A DNA stretch of 64,000 nt from Chitinophaga sp. H8 (GTDB lineage Bacteria; Bacteroidota; Bacteroidia; Chitinophagales; Chitinophagaceae): positions 1,984,001 to 2,048,000 of the forward strand of contig NZ_JBEXAC010000002.1 of assembly GCF_040567655.1 (NCBI RefSeq). Reading direction: 5' to 3'. Shown piece after piece: positions 34,210 to 43,506 of this stretch. The number at the start of each line of letters is the position of its first letter. The first letter of the stretch is position 1. Made by a program: the position numbers and the translations under genes. The notes beneath the pieces were generated by a model. It saw nothing but the letters and a program-made list of their open reading frames with translations. It was not told where the DNA came from and did not search any database.

Positions 34210-37200
34210 CTATTGTTTCACAAACCGTATGAGCGCCGGTGCAGCATTATTCCTGCGTAATACTCCCATATACATGCCTTGTGGTAAATGCCCCGTGGCA
34301 ATAGTTACTTTTGTTTTGCCTTTAATATTTATAGTGCGCTGCAAGCTACCATCCATTCCCGTGATGTCCAGTGTTTCCCACTTGTCACTAATCCGAAGGC
34401 CTTCCAGAGTCAATACATCACGTACGGGATTGGGATAGGTTTGTATTTTCGGAATATTGGGATCAGGGGAATTGATGCCGGTAATTACAAATGCGATGGG
34501 AGGTGAATAGCTAACGCAACTGCCTTGCACACTTTTTACCCTGTAATAACCCGGAGCGCCCGGAGCATAGCTGGTACCGTTAGCTGCCGGAACTACATAT
34601 CCGTATTCGCCGTTGGGTTGTTCCACTTGCCAGCTATAGCCTTGTGAATTATTAGGGTTGGTGATCACCAGCTTATTGCTCTGAAGTGCAATGATTGGAG
34701 GAACTGCTCCTTCCATACTTATGGTAACCGTTTCACTGCGGCCTTCCAGCATACAGGTATTTCCTTCGGATGGTCTGACAGTGAAATAATGTTTTCTTGT
34801 ACTGGCACCACGTGGTACTATTAGCCCAAATTGCATTGGCGCACCTAACCATTGTTTTGTTCCCACCATTGAGAATGTGCCAGGATTATTGGTTTCACTT
34901 TCCCATAACGTTACACTGGCACCCTCCGGAGCATTGTTGCTATTAAAGGTAAGTTCGTAATAACCTTCATAACACACACTGGCTGGAGCCGTGATTGTTG
35001 CCTGTATGGTGGCAGTAGTACCTTGTTGTAAGGTAATGTATTCACTGGTATGCATTCCTGCTGGCCAGCAAGCGCTTGCAGCGGTATACATTTTAACACG
35101 TATCTTGTCATCTGGATTAAAAGCCCGTGTAAAAGTGCTGACATTGTTGTTGGCCACTTCTGCTCCATTTACCTCCCACCTGAAAGAATAGGAGCTATTG
35201 ATATTTTGGGGCTCAGCGGTAAATGTAACCGTATAACCATCACAGATAACCGTAGCCGATGAGGTAATGTTTACACTTGGAGGAGGGCTTTCCAGTACAT
35301 TCAACATGACACTACCTGTACCAGGATTGCTGCAAGCCAGATTACTGGTAACAAGCAATTTTATCCGATGGCTTTGTGTGGCAGTGTCGATACTATAAGT
35401 AGGGCTGTTGGTACCAACAGGCTGATCATCTATGAACCATTGATAGGAAAGTAGCGTACCACCATCCTGAATGGAAGCGGTAAAGTTGACAGGGGAAGAA
35501 GGGCATATGTTATCAGCATCAGCACTGACAGTTAAATATGGACTGGTAACAGGAATTACTTCTAACGATATACTATCACTGGGGACATTATCTACCATAC
35601 AACGGTATAAAATACCATTGAACTGAATGGGAACCTTCCCGAACATCAGCTTGGCACTGGCGGTGCCGGTGATAAATTGATCGTCACTGAGATCTTCAAA
35701 TACACTGCCGGTATACTTTTGCCATTGATACTTGTTACCCTTTACACTCGTTGTAAAACTGGTGTCTGTCTCGGAACAAACACTTACTGCTTTGAACTCA
35801 CCCGTCATGTTTCTATGTATCACTGTTGGATACTTCTCAGCATAGCTGATAAGGTCAGGTTTTCCATCACCATCCATATCGGCAATATTTCCCATCTTAC
35901 TCGGATACGGAATGGGACATTGGATATCATGTTGTACCGAAATAGTACCCGGGCTGCTGTTGTTTAGAAACAGATGTGCTTTCGCTTCCACCTGATCTAT
36001 AGTGAAAATATCCGGTTTACCATCCCCGTTCAGATCCCCCAGCACTGCATCAATGGATGGATTACTGTGTGTAGGTTCTTTTGGGGCGCTGAAGATAATA
36101 CTGTCTGCCATGCTGGTATTACGGAATAAGGAAAGGCTACTGTGAGTACCTTTTACAATATCCGGTTTTCCATCTCCATCCAGATCTCCGGTTGCAATAG
36201 GTCCCCATAAACTTTCAGGAGTAACGGCAGGAGCCAGTGTGTTGAAGGAAAGCTGGCCAGGAGTGCTGTTATTCTGTAAGATAATAGGAACAGGCATTGT
36301 TTCCTGCGAAAGGGCAAGGTCTGGTTTCCCGTCCTGGTTATAATCACCGCACGTAATGCTCAGTATGTCAGGTGGATTATTCAGAAAAACACCCTCCTCA
36401 AAGGAAATCTTACCAGCGGTACTGTTATTTCTGAACAATACAAGATAAGGTGACCTGTGATTCCCTGTTATCAGGTCGGGTTTTCCGTCGCCATCAAGGT
36501 CCATGATCAGTATTCTGGAAGGTACGTCTGATCTTCGGATAGCCGTGTAAGTAGCTTGTAGTGTAAATGCGATGTTGCCCTGGCTGCTGATGTTTTTTAG
36601 TATAGAAATGCTGCTGTTACTGACTTCCAGTACTACCAGGTCTGGCTTGCCATCTCCGTTAAGGTCACCCAGCGCTGGTCCTGATGCAGCATTCACAGGT
36701 ATTTTTATAACTTCTGCAAAAGTAACTTTACCCGGAACACTGGTATTTCTATAGACACCGAGTTCATTGGCGAGTGGCGTGATCAGGTCCAGCTTTCCAT
36801 CACCATCAATGTCGGCAATATCTCCGCTATTGGAACCTGGTATTTCTTTTTTATCTGCAAACGCTCCGGCAGTCAATTTTTTATCCCTATTGGGATAGGT
36901 GGTGACAAAGATGTCGGATGAACTGGTAGTGAGTTGATGCGTAGTGACCGTAAGCGGTTTATACTGGGATCCTACCGGTACGGTGACGGTCAGACTATTG
37001 GCAGTAGCAGCATTTACTTTGGCTTGCACACCACCAAAAGAAACAATGTTTTCTGTTGCTACCGGACTAAAACGTTTCCCCTTAATAGTTACCGTGGTGC
37101 CAACAGGTCCGCTTAAAGGTGAAATAGCGGTGATCACCGGTGGTAATCCAAATGAAAAACCATCGAGTGCAGTGGAGCCATAAGCATTGGTCACCTTTAC

Positions 37201-40200
37201 ATCTCCTGATGCACCTGCGCCCACTACAGCAGTAATCGTACTATCTCCCTCAACGGTAAAGGATGTTGCAGGCACCCCACCAAAAGACACGGCAGTGGTG
37301 CCGGTAAACAAAGCACCTTTTAGCGTCACCGTGGTACCGGTTTCGCATATGGTAGGGGAAAAGGAAATGATATAAGGTTGTGCGGTAACGGTATTCCGCA
37401 AGATGGATACAGCGTGTCTGGAGGCATTCGGGGCAACGAGATCAGGTTTTCCATCATTGTCTATGTCTCCGGGCGTTATACCGGAAAAGGGCCCCACTCC
37501 ATTAAATTTAACAGCGGCCCCAATCTTGATAATGCCCATGTTATTCTCATCTAAAATGCTGATGTTTTTGAAGACAGTTGCTCCCTGATAATTGCCGGAA
37601 GCAGCAACGATATCGGGTTTCCCATCTCCATCTATATCACTTAACGCTACATGTGAAACATCCCCCAGCCTGAGTGTTTGCGTTGGTGCAAAGTAATCCT
37701 GCCCATTACTTACATTTTTAAATACAGTAATAGTTTTGGCTTCAGCATTTGCGACCACCATATCAGCGAGGCCACCTTCATCCAGGTTGCCCACCGCTAC
37801 ACTAACAGGCGAGGAGGTAGATACTTTTCTCAGGTTATCAAAAATGAACTTATCAATAGTGCTGATATTGCGCAGAATACCTATCGTATTGCCCTCGGTA
37901 TCATAAAATATCAGATCTGGCTTTCCGGAACTGATAACGTCCTGAACCATGCCGCCATTGATCCTTTTGATATCAGGAAGAAGGATCTTTTCAACCGCTT
38001 CAAATACAAGCATGGCTGGTTCGCTAAAGCTTTTCAGCAGGATAAGCTCGTTGTTGAATTCAGTACCCTTGAACACAACGATATCGGGTTTGCCATCATT
38101 GTTAAGATCTCCTATCCCCAACAGCGCTCCTGCTACATCTATCTGTGCTGCAAAGGAGATATTGTTTCCAGCCGTAGTATTCCTGAAGATGGAAATCATT
38201 TGCTTATCGCTGTTGTTGACAATGAGGTCCAGTTTGCCATCTCCATCCAGGTCGTGTGCTATTATTTTATCTGCTCCGTTAACACCTAACTTGTAGCTGA
38301 AATTCTTCCCGAAGGATGGTTGTCCGGGTATGCTGGTATTATAAGCAACGAGGAAGCCGTGCTGACCGGTAGTGATCATCTCTGCTTTGCCATCTCCATC
38401 CAAATCTGCCAGCACCGTTTGCCGTGGATTTTGTAACGCAGTACCTTCCAGAAAAGACGTGCTGCCTGTTAGTGACTGTTGGTTGATAGTGCCTCCTCCG
38501 GAAAAGGCGGCAGAAAACATGTAATCGGAATAAGCCGTAAGATGGTTGCTGGTAACCGAAACAGGACTAAAAGTTGCGCCCACGGGTACGGTCACTGTTA
38601 GTTTAGTGCCCGTGGAAGCAGTGACAGTCCCTTTTACAGCACCAAAATATACGGTATTGGCGGCGGGGTCTGTGTTAAAATATACGCCTCCGATTAAAAC
38701 ACTATCCCCAACAGGGGTATTACGGAGTTTCACATAATTGATAACAGGTGCATTGTAATAAGTAAACCCCGGCAGATAACTATTAAAATTACCATTGCCG
38801 ATTTTTACTTCTCCAGTAGCACCTTTGCCTACAATGGCAGTGATCAGTTCGCTGGAATGAACGGTGAAAGACAGGACAGGAACTTCGCCTATTCTTACGG
38901 CATGGGTACCGGTAAAACCGCTGCCTTTGATGGTGAGCCTGGTGCCATAAGTTCCGCTGGAAGGGAAGTAAGACTTGACTTCAGGGATTACCTGGAAGCC
39001 AGTGCTGGTAGCTTTTCCTCCTGCTGCGGTTACCTGAATGTTACCGGTATTCCCTGTACCTAATACTGCCGTGATCAACGTAGGGGATACTACCGTAAAA
39101 GAAGCTGCTGGCATACCTCCGAAACTAACGTCTTTTACTCCGTTGAAATTATTACCAGTGATGGTGATCACATCTCCAGGCCTGCCTCTGTCAGGACTAT
39201 AGCTGGTGATGGCCGGTGGAGGCATAAAAGAAAAACCGGGTAAAAGCCCATATCTGTCATTGATGATAACGGTTATATCTCCGGAGGCACCATTGCCTAC
39301 TACTGCCTGGAGGGTAGTGCCAGATACCTGTTTAAATGAAAGGGCAGGTACCCCTCCGAAGCTCACAGCTGTTATGTTGGAAAGATCTGTTCCTGTTATG
39401 GTCACGGTATCATACATGCCTGCTGTTGCAGGTGTAAAAGCAGAAAGGATGACCGGCGCGGGAAAGTCAATGTACTGCTCCACAGTATTGGTAACCCCAC
39501 CATTAGTGACCACCAGTTTGATTGTATCCCGCAACTTTGACACCTCATGCTGATAAGAGGTATGAAAGGCAGTGCTGATAACAGTACCATTTTTATACCA
39601 GGTATAGCTGTAGGCTGGTTTTCCCAGATTGATCAGTTGCACTTCATGTGTTTGGAGTAACTGGCTTTTGTCTACTTTAAAAGCAGCAGCAGGAATAGTC
39701 GGCCCTCCGGCATTATTGCTGGCTTCCAGCAATCCATAATGCCCTCCGGCCCATAATTGCTGCTCACCCATTAATTGCAGATCAGTATGGGTGTAGCCCA
39801 GATAGGTAAAGTTTTTATCCCTTTGTACCCGCTCCCAGGTACTCCCTCCATCAGTCGTTTTTCCCATCGTAAAACTTTCACCTAATGCATAGCCAATATT
39901 ATCATTGAGGAATTTTACTTTGAAGTATTGCAGGGTACCAGCCGACGGATCATTTTTCTGACGCCAGCTGGCTCCTCCATTAGAAGTGTAATACAACCGG
40001 TTCCCGCCATATTCCCTGCTAAGGATCCAGCCTTTACTATCAGTAAGAAAAAATGCATCGGTTATCTGTATCTCCTCTGGTAGCGGTACAAGCTGAAAAG
40101 TATGGCCATCTGTGGTCTTCACCAGCTTTGGTGAAGTAGCCGATTTATTATTGGCAAATACATGAGTATTATTACTCCCTGTCAGATTGGAAAAATACGC

Positions 40201-40791
40201 GTTATGATATTCCGCAGCTACAAACCAGCTGGCGCCTTTGTCCATAGTTTTAAGAATACGGTCTGCATCAATAGCATAACCTATTTCGTTATTCTCAGGA
40301 AATAACATATCGGTAATCCCCGTACGAATCTCGTCTGCCCGGTATTGTGAATGGAAAACCAGCTTGAAATTATTCCCCCCATTACTGGAATAAAGAATTG
40401 CCGGCACAAGCCCATAATTTCCGTATACTACAAGCTGGTTTTTATTGAAAGCTTTGATGCCTTGAACACCAAATCCAAAAGTAATATTTACTTCATATCC
40501 ACCGAAATCAACATTACTTAAGGTAATCATCTTTTTGGTGAAGGTCTTGCCTCCATCTGTAGTATAACCAATCCATCTGTTAAAAGCTACATAGCCTTCT
40601 GTAGGAGTGTAGAAACATATTTTTGTCACAGCAGTCTCTTCATCGCTGTCCCGGTATATTTCCCGCATTTGTCCATGGGTAGTGATGCCCGTAAACAATA
40701 AACAGACCAGGAAAAACAAGCTACGAGGCACGCGGCTGCACGAAACAAGGCTCAAACAATGCTGAATAGCAAAATTCAGTGGATCTGACAT
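34210..40791 (-). CDS. Giant multi-domain surface protein with type IX secretion signal
   Basis: A 2193-residue secreted protein starting at the ATG at 40791 (an upstream TTG adds three residues). In order: a signal peptide to about residue 40; a BNR/Ycf48-like photosystem-assembly-type propeller (about 45-370); an Ig-like segment; four IPT/TIG domains (about 450-790); an FG-GAP/VCBS integrin-like block with repeated DxDGDGKPDxV calcium-type loops (about 795-1190); two more IPT domains; a second FG-GAP block (about 1360-1690); several PKD/Ig-like domains; and a C-terminal sorting domain (TYPNPVRDVLTLEGL, LPQGMYMGVL). The sorting domain predicts export by the type IX system. A role in adhesion or display is inferred. 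No catalytic domain was seen. Its stop codon lies 12 bases from that of the convergent antiporter gene. Confidence 0.92.
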   Translation of the reverse strand: MSDPLNFAIQHCLSLVSCSRVPRSLFFLVCLLFTGITTHGQMREIYRDSDEETAVTKICFYTPTEGYVAFNRWIGYTTDGGKTFTKKMITLSNVDFGGYEVNITFGFGVQGIKAFNKNQLVVYGNYGLVPAILYSSNGGNNFKLVFHSQYRADEIRTGITDMLFPENNEIGYAIDADRILKTMDKGASWFVAAEYHNAYFSNLTGSNNTHVFANNKSATSPKLVKTTDGHTFQLVPLPEEIQITDAFFLTDSKGWILSREYGGNRLYYTSNGGASWRQKNDPSAGTLQYFKVKFLNDNIGYALGESFTMGKTTDGGSTWERVQRDKNFTYLGYTHTDLQLMGEQQLWAGGHYGLLEASNNAGGPTIPAAAFKVDKSQLLQTHEVQLINLGKPAYSYTWYKNGTVISTAFHTSYQHEVSKLRDTIKLVVTNGGVTNTVEQYIDFPAPVILSAFTPATAGMYDTVTITGTDLSNITAVSFGGVPALSFKQVSGTTLQAVVGNGASGDITVIINDRYGLLPGFSFMPPPAITSYSPDRGRPGDVITITGNNFNGVKDVSFGGMPAASFTVVSPTLITAVLGTGNTGNIQVTAAGGKATSTGFQVIPEVKSYFPSSGTYGTRLTIKGSGFTGTHAVRIGEVPVLSFTVHSSELITAIVGKGATGEVKIGNGNFNSYLPGFTYYNAPVINYVKLRNTPVGDSVLIGGVYFNTDPAANTVYFGAVKGTVTASTGTKLTVTVPVGATFSPVSVTSNHLTAYSDYMFSAAFSGGGTINQQSLTGSTSFLEGTALQNPRQTVLADLDGDGKAEMITTGQHGFLVAYNTSIPGQPSFGKNFSYKLGVNGADKIIAHDLDGDGKLDLIVNNSDKQMISIFRNTTAGNNISFAAQIDVAGALLGIGDLNNDGKPDIVVFKGTEFNNELILLKSFSEPAMLVFEAVEKILLPDIKRINGGMVQDVISSGKPDLIFYDTEGNTIGILRNISTIDKFIFDNLRKVSTSSPVSVAVGNLDEGGLADMVVANAEAKTITVFKNVSNGQDYFAPTQTLRLGDVSHVALSDIDGDGKPDIVAASGNYQGATVFKNISILDENNMGIIKIGAAVKFNGVGPFSGITPGDIDNDGKPDLVAPNASRHAVSILRNTVTAQPYIISFSPTICETGTTVTLKGALFTGTTAVSFGGVPATSFTVEGDSTITAVVGAGASGDVKVTNAYGSTALDGFSFGLPPVITAISPLSGPVGTTVTIKGKRFSPVATENIVSFGGVQAKVNAATANSLTVTVPVGSQYKPLTVTTHQLTTSSSDIFVTTYPNRDKKLTAGAFADKKEIPGSNSGDIADIDGDGKLDLITPLANELGVYRNTSVPGKVTFAEVIKIPVNAASGPALGDLNGDGKPDLVVLEVSNSSISILKNISSQGNIAFTLQATYTAIRRSDVPSRILIMDLDGDGKPDLITGNHRSPYLVLFRNNSTAGKISFEEGVFLNNPPDILSITCGDYNQDGKPDLALSQETMPVPIILQNNSTPGQLSFNTLAPAVTPESLWGPIATGDLDGDGKPDIVKGTHSSLSLFRNTSMADSIIFSAPKEPTHSNPSIDAVLGDLNGDGKPDIFTIDQVEAKAHLFLNNSSPGTISVQHDIQCPIPYPSKMGNIADMDGDGKPDLISYAEKYPTVIHRNMTGEFKAVSVCSETDTSFTTSVKGNKYQWQKYTGSVFEDLSDDQFITGTASAKLMFGKVPIQFNGILYRCMVDNVPSDSISLEVIPVTSPYLTVSADADNICPSSPVNFTASIQDGGTLLSYQWFIDDQPVGTNSPTYSIDTATQSHRIKLLVTSNLACSNPGTGSVMLNVLESPPPSVNITSSATVICDGYTVTFTAEPQNINSSYSFRWEVNGAEVANNNVSTFTRAFNPDDKIRVKMYTAASACWPAGMHTSEYITLQQGTTATIQATITAPASVCYEGYYELTFNSNNAPEGASVTLWESETNNPGTFSMVGTKQWLGAPMQFGLIVPRGASTRKHYFTVRPSEGNTCMLEGRSETVTISMEGAVPPIIALQSNKLVITNPNNSQGYSWQVEQPNGEYGYVVPAANGTSYAPGAPGYYRVKSVQGSCVSYSPPIAFVITGINSPDPNIPKIQTYPNPVRDVLTLEGLRISDKWETLDITGMDGSLQRTINIKGKTKVTIATGHLPQGMYMGVLRRNNAAPALIRFVKQ

Positions 40792-41005
40792 GACGAACAA
40801 TTTTGGTATAGGGTTATCGTGACGGGTATATAAGGTGGCGTACTACGTATAACCTGAATAGAGGCAAAAATACAATATGGCAGGCAGATCAGTACTATTT
40901 TTACCACAATATTCCCCGAAATTACCTTTCCGGCAGGAAGTATTATTATAACTCTTTCATTTTTATTAATTTGGCGGGTATCCTCCTGATCTTAATAGTG
41001 ATACC

Positions 41006-41551
41006 ATGACAGATAGAATTAGCTTTTCAGATCAATATGGCAGTATCCAATGGGAAGGAGATACCTGCCTGCTTATCTTTAAGCGGATACTGGGACATAC
41101 AGTGGAAAAGGTATGGGCGGCTATTACTGAACCAGACAGGATTGCCGAATGGCTCAGCCCCAATCATCCCGAAAAAACAACTGCGATCGATCTTCGCCCT
41201 GGTGGAGCAGTACAGCTGCAATTTATGATGGCCCTGATCCCCGGACATATCTCTGCCCTGCAAAAAGGTCAGCTGCTGGAAATATCTTTTGAAGGGGGCA
41301 GCCTCATCCGCTGGGAACTGGAAAAAACCGGCTACCAGAGCTGTAATCTTACCTTCACGTCCAGCTTTACAGAACAACATCCTTTACCGGCTTTCCTGCG
41401 CGAAGTGATGGTAGGATGGCATGGATACCTGGATTTTCTGGCCATCATACTGGATGGTAATGCTATCCCGCCATTTAAAGTAACGGCCTGGCAAATGGTG
41501 GCGAAGGAGTTGTTCGATAAATACCAGTCCCGTAACCCTCTCCCGGAATAA
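41006..41551 (+). CDS. SRPBCC-family protein (AHSA1-like)
   Basis: A 181-residue START/Bet v1-fold protein. The motif LLIFKRILGHTVEKVWAAIT followed by EPDRIAEWLSPN is the typical AHSA1 opening, and a central LRPGGAVQLQFMM strand and the C-terminal GWHGYLDFLAIIL helix complete the fold. It is unrelated in detail to the SRPBCC protein at 23291. Function is unknown; relatives bind hydrophobic ligands or assist stress responses. Confidence 0.87.
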   Translation: MTDRISFSDQYGSIQWEGDTCLLIFKRILGHTVEKVWAAITEPDRIAEWLSPNHPEKTTAIDLRPGGAVQLQFMMALIPGHISALQKGQLLEISFEGGSLIRWELEKTGYQSCNLTFTSSFTEQHPLPAFLREVMVGWHGYLDFLAIILDGNAIPPFKVTAWQMVAKELFDKYQSRNPLPE

Positions 41552-41584
41552 TGTATATTTGATCGTAAGCTAAATACCCCTGCT

Positions 41585-42109
41585 ATGCGTTTAAGATTTT
41601 TCCTGATGGCCTGCACCTGCCTGTTGATAATGACGGCATATGCCTCTTCTGCAGATACTAGCGCACCTATCACCACCCAGGTACAGGTAAAAGGATTGGT
41701 GAAACATCCATTTGCCTGCACCCTGAAAAATGTACATCTCCTCAAACCGGAAACACATACTAACCTAAACATTGTAGGGGCCAAAGGTGAAATCAAAAAG
41801 GTGTTCCGTTCCTTTAAAGGGGTAAGTCTTAAAAATATACTGGACAGTGCTGGCGTGGATATGCCCAACCCTAAAGAAAAAGGCAAGTATTATATCACCA
41901 TCAAAGCCAGCGATGGATATACCGTGCTATACAGCTGGAATGATATCTACAATAATCCCACCGGCGATCATGTATTCCTCGTTTTCTCCGTGAATGACCA
42001 GCCTGTACAAAAGGACGGGCAGTTTGTGATGGTATGTACGAATGATAAGATTACCGGCCCCCGCCATGTTAAATGGGTGGAAAGCATTGAAGTGGCAAAG
42101 TTGCCGTAA
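41585..42109 (+). CDS. Secreted molybdopterin-binding-fold (sulfite-oxidase-like) domain protein
   Basis: A 174-residue exported protein with signal peptide to about residue 22. The domain resembles the molybdopterin-binding region of sulfite oxidase/MsrP relatives: VQVKGLVKHPFACTLKNVHL, FRSFKGVSLKNILDSAG, YTVLYSWNDIYNN and the closing ITGPRHVKWVESIEV. The conserved cofactor-ligating cysteine of true enzymes is not evident in the expected short context, so it may be a structural relative without the cofactor. It is 33 bp downstream of the SRPBCC gene and ends three bases from the convergent LLM gene. Confidence 0.78.
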   Translation: MRLRFFLMACTCLLIMTAYASSADTSAPITTQVQVKGLVKHPFACTLKNVHLLKPETHTNLNIVGAKGEIKKVFRSFKGVSLKNILDSAGVDMPNPKEKGKYYITIKASDGYTVLYSWNDIYNNPTGDHVFLVFSVNDQPVQKDGQFVMVCTNDKITGPRHVKWVESIEVAKLP

Positions 42110-42112
42110 GTA

Positions 42113-43144
42113 TTATCCCAACGCCTCTTTCACGATCGGCGCTACTTTGGTGCCAAACAGCGTGATCGCTTTCATCACTTTTTCGTGATCAATATATCCT
42201 TTTACTAATTGTGCGAGAAAGCGGGTATGCTTAAACAGCCCGTGCTGATAGATGATCTTGTCGGCTACCTGTTGCGGGCTACCCACCAGCAATGGTCCTT
42301 CGGGCATACACATGTAATCAAACTGTTCCCGTGTAATGGGCGACCAGCCCCTTTCTTTCCCTACCCGGTTCATCAGCTTTTCATAAGACGGGAAGAACTC
42401 ATCTGCCGCCTGATCAGGATCATCAGCAATGTAGCAGTGGGCGTTAATGCCCAGTTGCAGGGATGCCGGATCGTGCCCTGCTTCCTGTGCCGACTGCCGG
42501 TACAGGTTGATAAAAGGGACATACTGGCTGGGCCTTCCACCCAGGATAGCCAGCGTCATGGGCATATTCATCTTACCTGCTCTTACGGCAGATGCCGGTG
42601 TGCCGCCTACGGCCAGCCAGATAGGGATAGCCGGCTGATACGGCCTTGGGTAAATACCCCGCTGGATAAATGGTGCACGGTGCTTTCCCTTCCAGGATAC
42701 CACTTCCTGTGTATTCAATAACGTTAGTAATTCCAGCTTCTCTATAAACAGTTCATTGTAGTCATTCAAACTATAGCCAAACAAAGGAAATGATTCGGTA
42801 AAAGAACCCCTGCCCGCCATGATCTCTGCCCGTCCGCCGGAAATCAGGTCCAGCGTAGCAAAATTTTGGAATACCCGTACCGGGTCAGCAGAGCTGAGCA
42901 CCGTTACCGCACTGGATAACCGGATACGTTTAGTCACTGCTGCTACTGCTGCCAGTGCTACCTCGGGCGCGGAAATAATAAAGTCCGGACGATGATGCTC
43001 TCCCAATGCAAATACATCCAGCCCTACTTCATCTGCCTGCTTCGCTTCTGCTATCAGCTCCTGCATCCGCAAATATGACTGCCTGGCTTCACCGGATACA
43101 CCTTCCGGCTGCACTTCTCCAAATGTACTGATACCTAATTCCAT
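42113..43144 (-). CDS. LLM-class flavin-dependent monooxygenase
   Basis: A 343-residue luciferase-like TIM-barrel enzyme. The start is the ATG at 43144 (MELGISTFGEVQPE), as in relatives; a TTG six codons upstream is unlikely. Marks are VFALGEHHRPDFIISAPEVA, RIRLSSAVTVLSSADPVRVF, GGRAEIMAGRGSF and the C-terminal LLVGSPQQVADKIIYQH. It should use reduced FMN and oxygen on an unidentified substrate. No flavin reductase is adjacent. Confidence 0.93.
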   Translation of the reverse strand: MELGISTFGEVQPEGVSGEARQSYLRMQELIAEAKQADEVGLDVFALGEHHRPDFIISAPEVALAAVAAVTKRIRLSSAVTVLSSADPVRVFQNFATLDLISGGRAEIMAGRGSFTESFPLFGYSLNDYNELFIEKLELLTLLNTQEVVSWKGKHRAPFIQRGIYPRPYQPAIPIWLAVGGTPASAVRAGKMNMPMTLAILGGRPSQYVPFINLYRQSAQEAGHDPASLQLGINAHCYIADDPDQAADEFFPSYEKLMNRVGKERGWSPITREQFDYMCMPEGPLLVGSPQQVADKIIYQHGLFKHTRFLAQLVKGYIDHEKVMKAITLFGTKVAPIVKEALG

Positions 43145-43506
43145 GATCTTGTAATTAAACAACTGTAAATAAAACTATATTCTGCGGATCTCCAAAAGCT
43201 GGGCTGGGGATGGGGGAATAAGCGGAGCGATGGTCGTGATCTGGCAGTTATGTAAATCGTGCCATAGAGCTATCCCTTCCCTCTCCCCCCTCAGTTTCGC
43301 TTTAGATTCCGAGATTACCTGCCTCTTTATGTTGAATAATTAATTGTAATTCAATATCTTGTATGTTTTTTAATTGAAAAATGGATGTTTTATGATTCAT
43401 ACTACAACAATAAAAGGGCAAGAATAGCAATGCGGTAAAGGATATTTTTGGGATACACGTACGGTCAATTTAAAACACATCACGAATTATAAACAATAGT
43501 TCCATT
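43145..43506. promoter_or_regulatory. Divergent intergenic region with a candidate -7 element
   Basis: This 362-base gap separates the LLM gene (minus) and the ADP-ribosylglycohydrolase-family gene (plus). TATTTTTG at 43443-43450 matches TAnnTTTG on the plus strand, about 57 bases before the ATG at 43507, with no obvious -33 TTTG. TTGAAT and ATTCAA at about 43333-43355 form a short inverted repeat. I saw no ORF or RNA gene. Confidence 0.35.

Noticed and set aside
34197..34211. AGTGC/GCACT hairpin between the antiporter and the giant protein gene
   Set aside because: Five pairs only, overlapping both stop codons, with no T tract.
37678..38289. 203-codon plus-strand frame within the giant surface protein
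   Set aside because: Antisense to FG-GAP repeats; it arises from the repeated coding pattern of the real gene.
35800..38440. Many short direct repeats suggesting a CRISPR or satellite array
   Set aside because: They are in frame and encode the recurrent DxDGDGKPD loops of FG-GAP repeats; spacing varies and spacers are coding.
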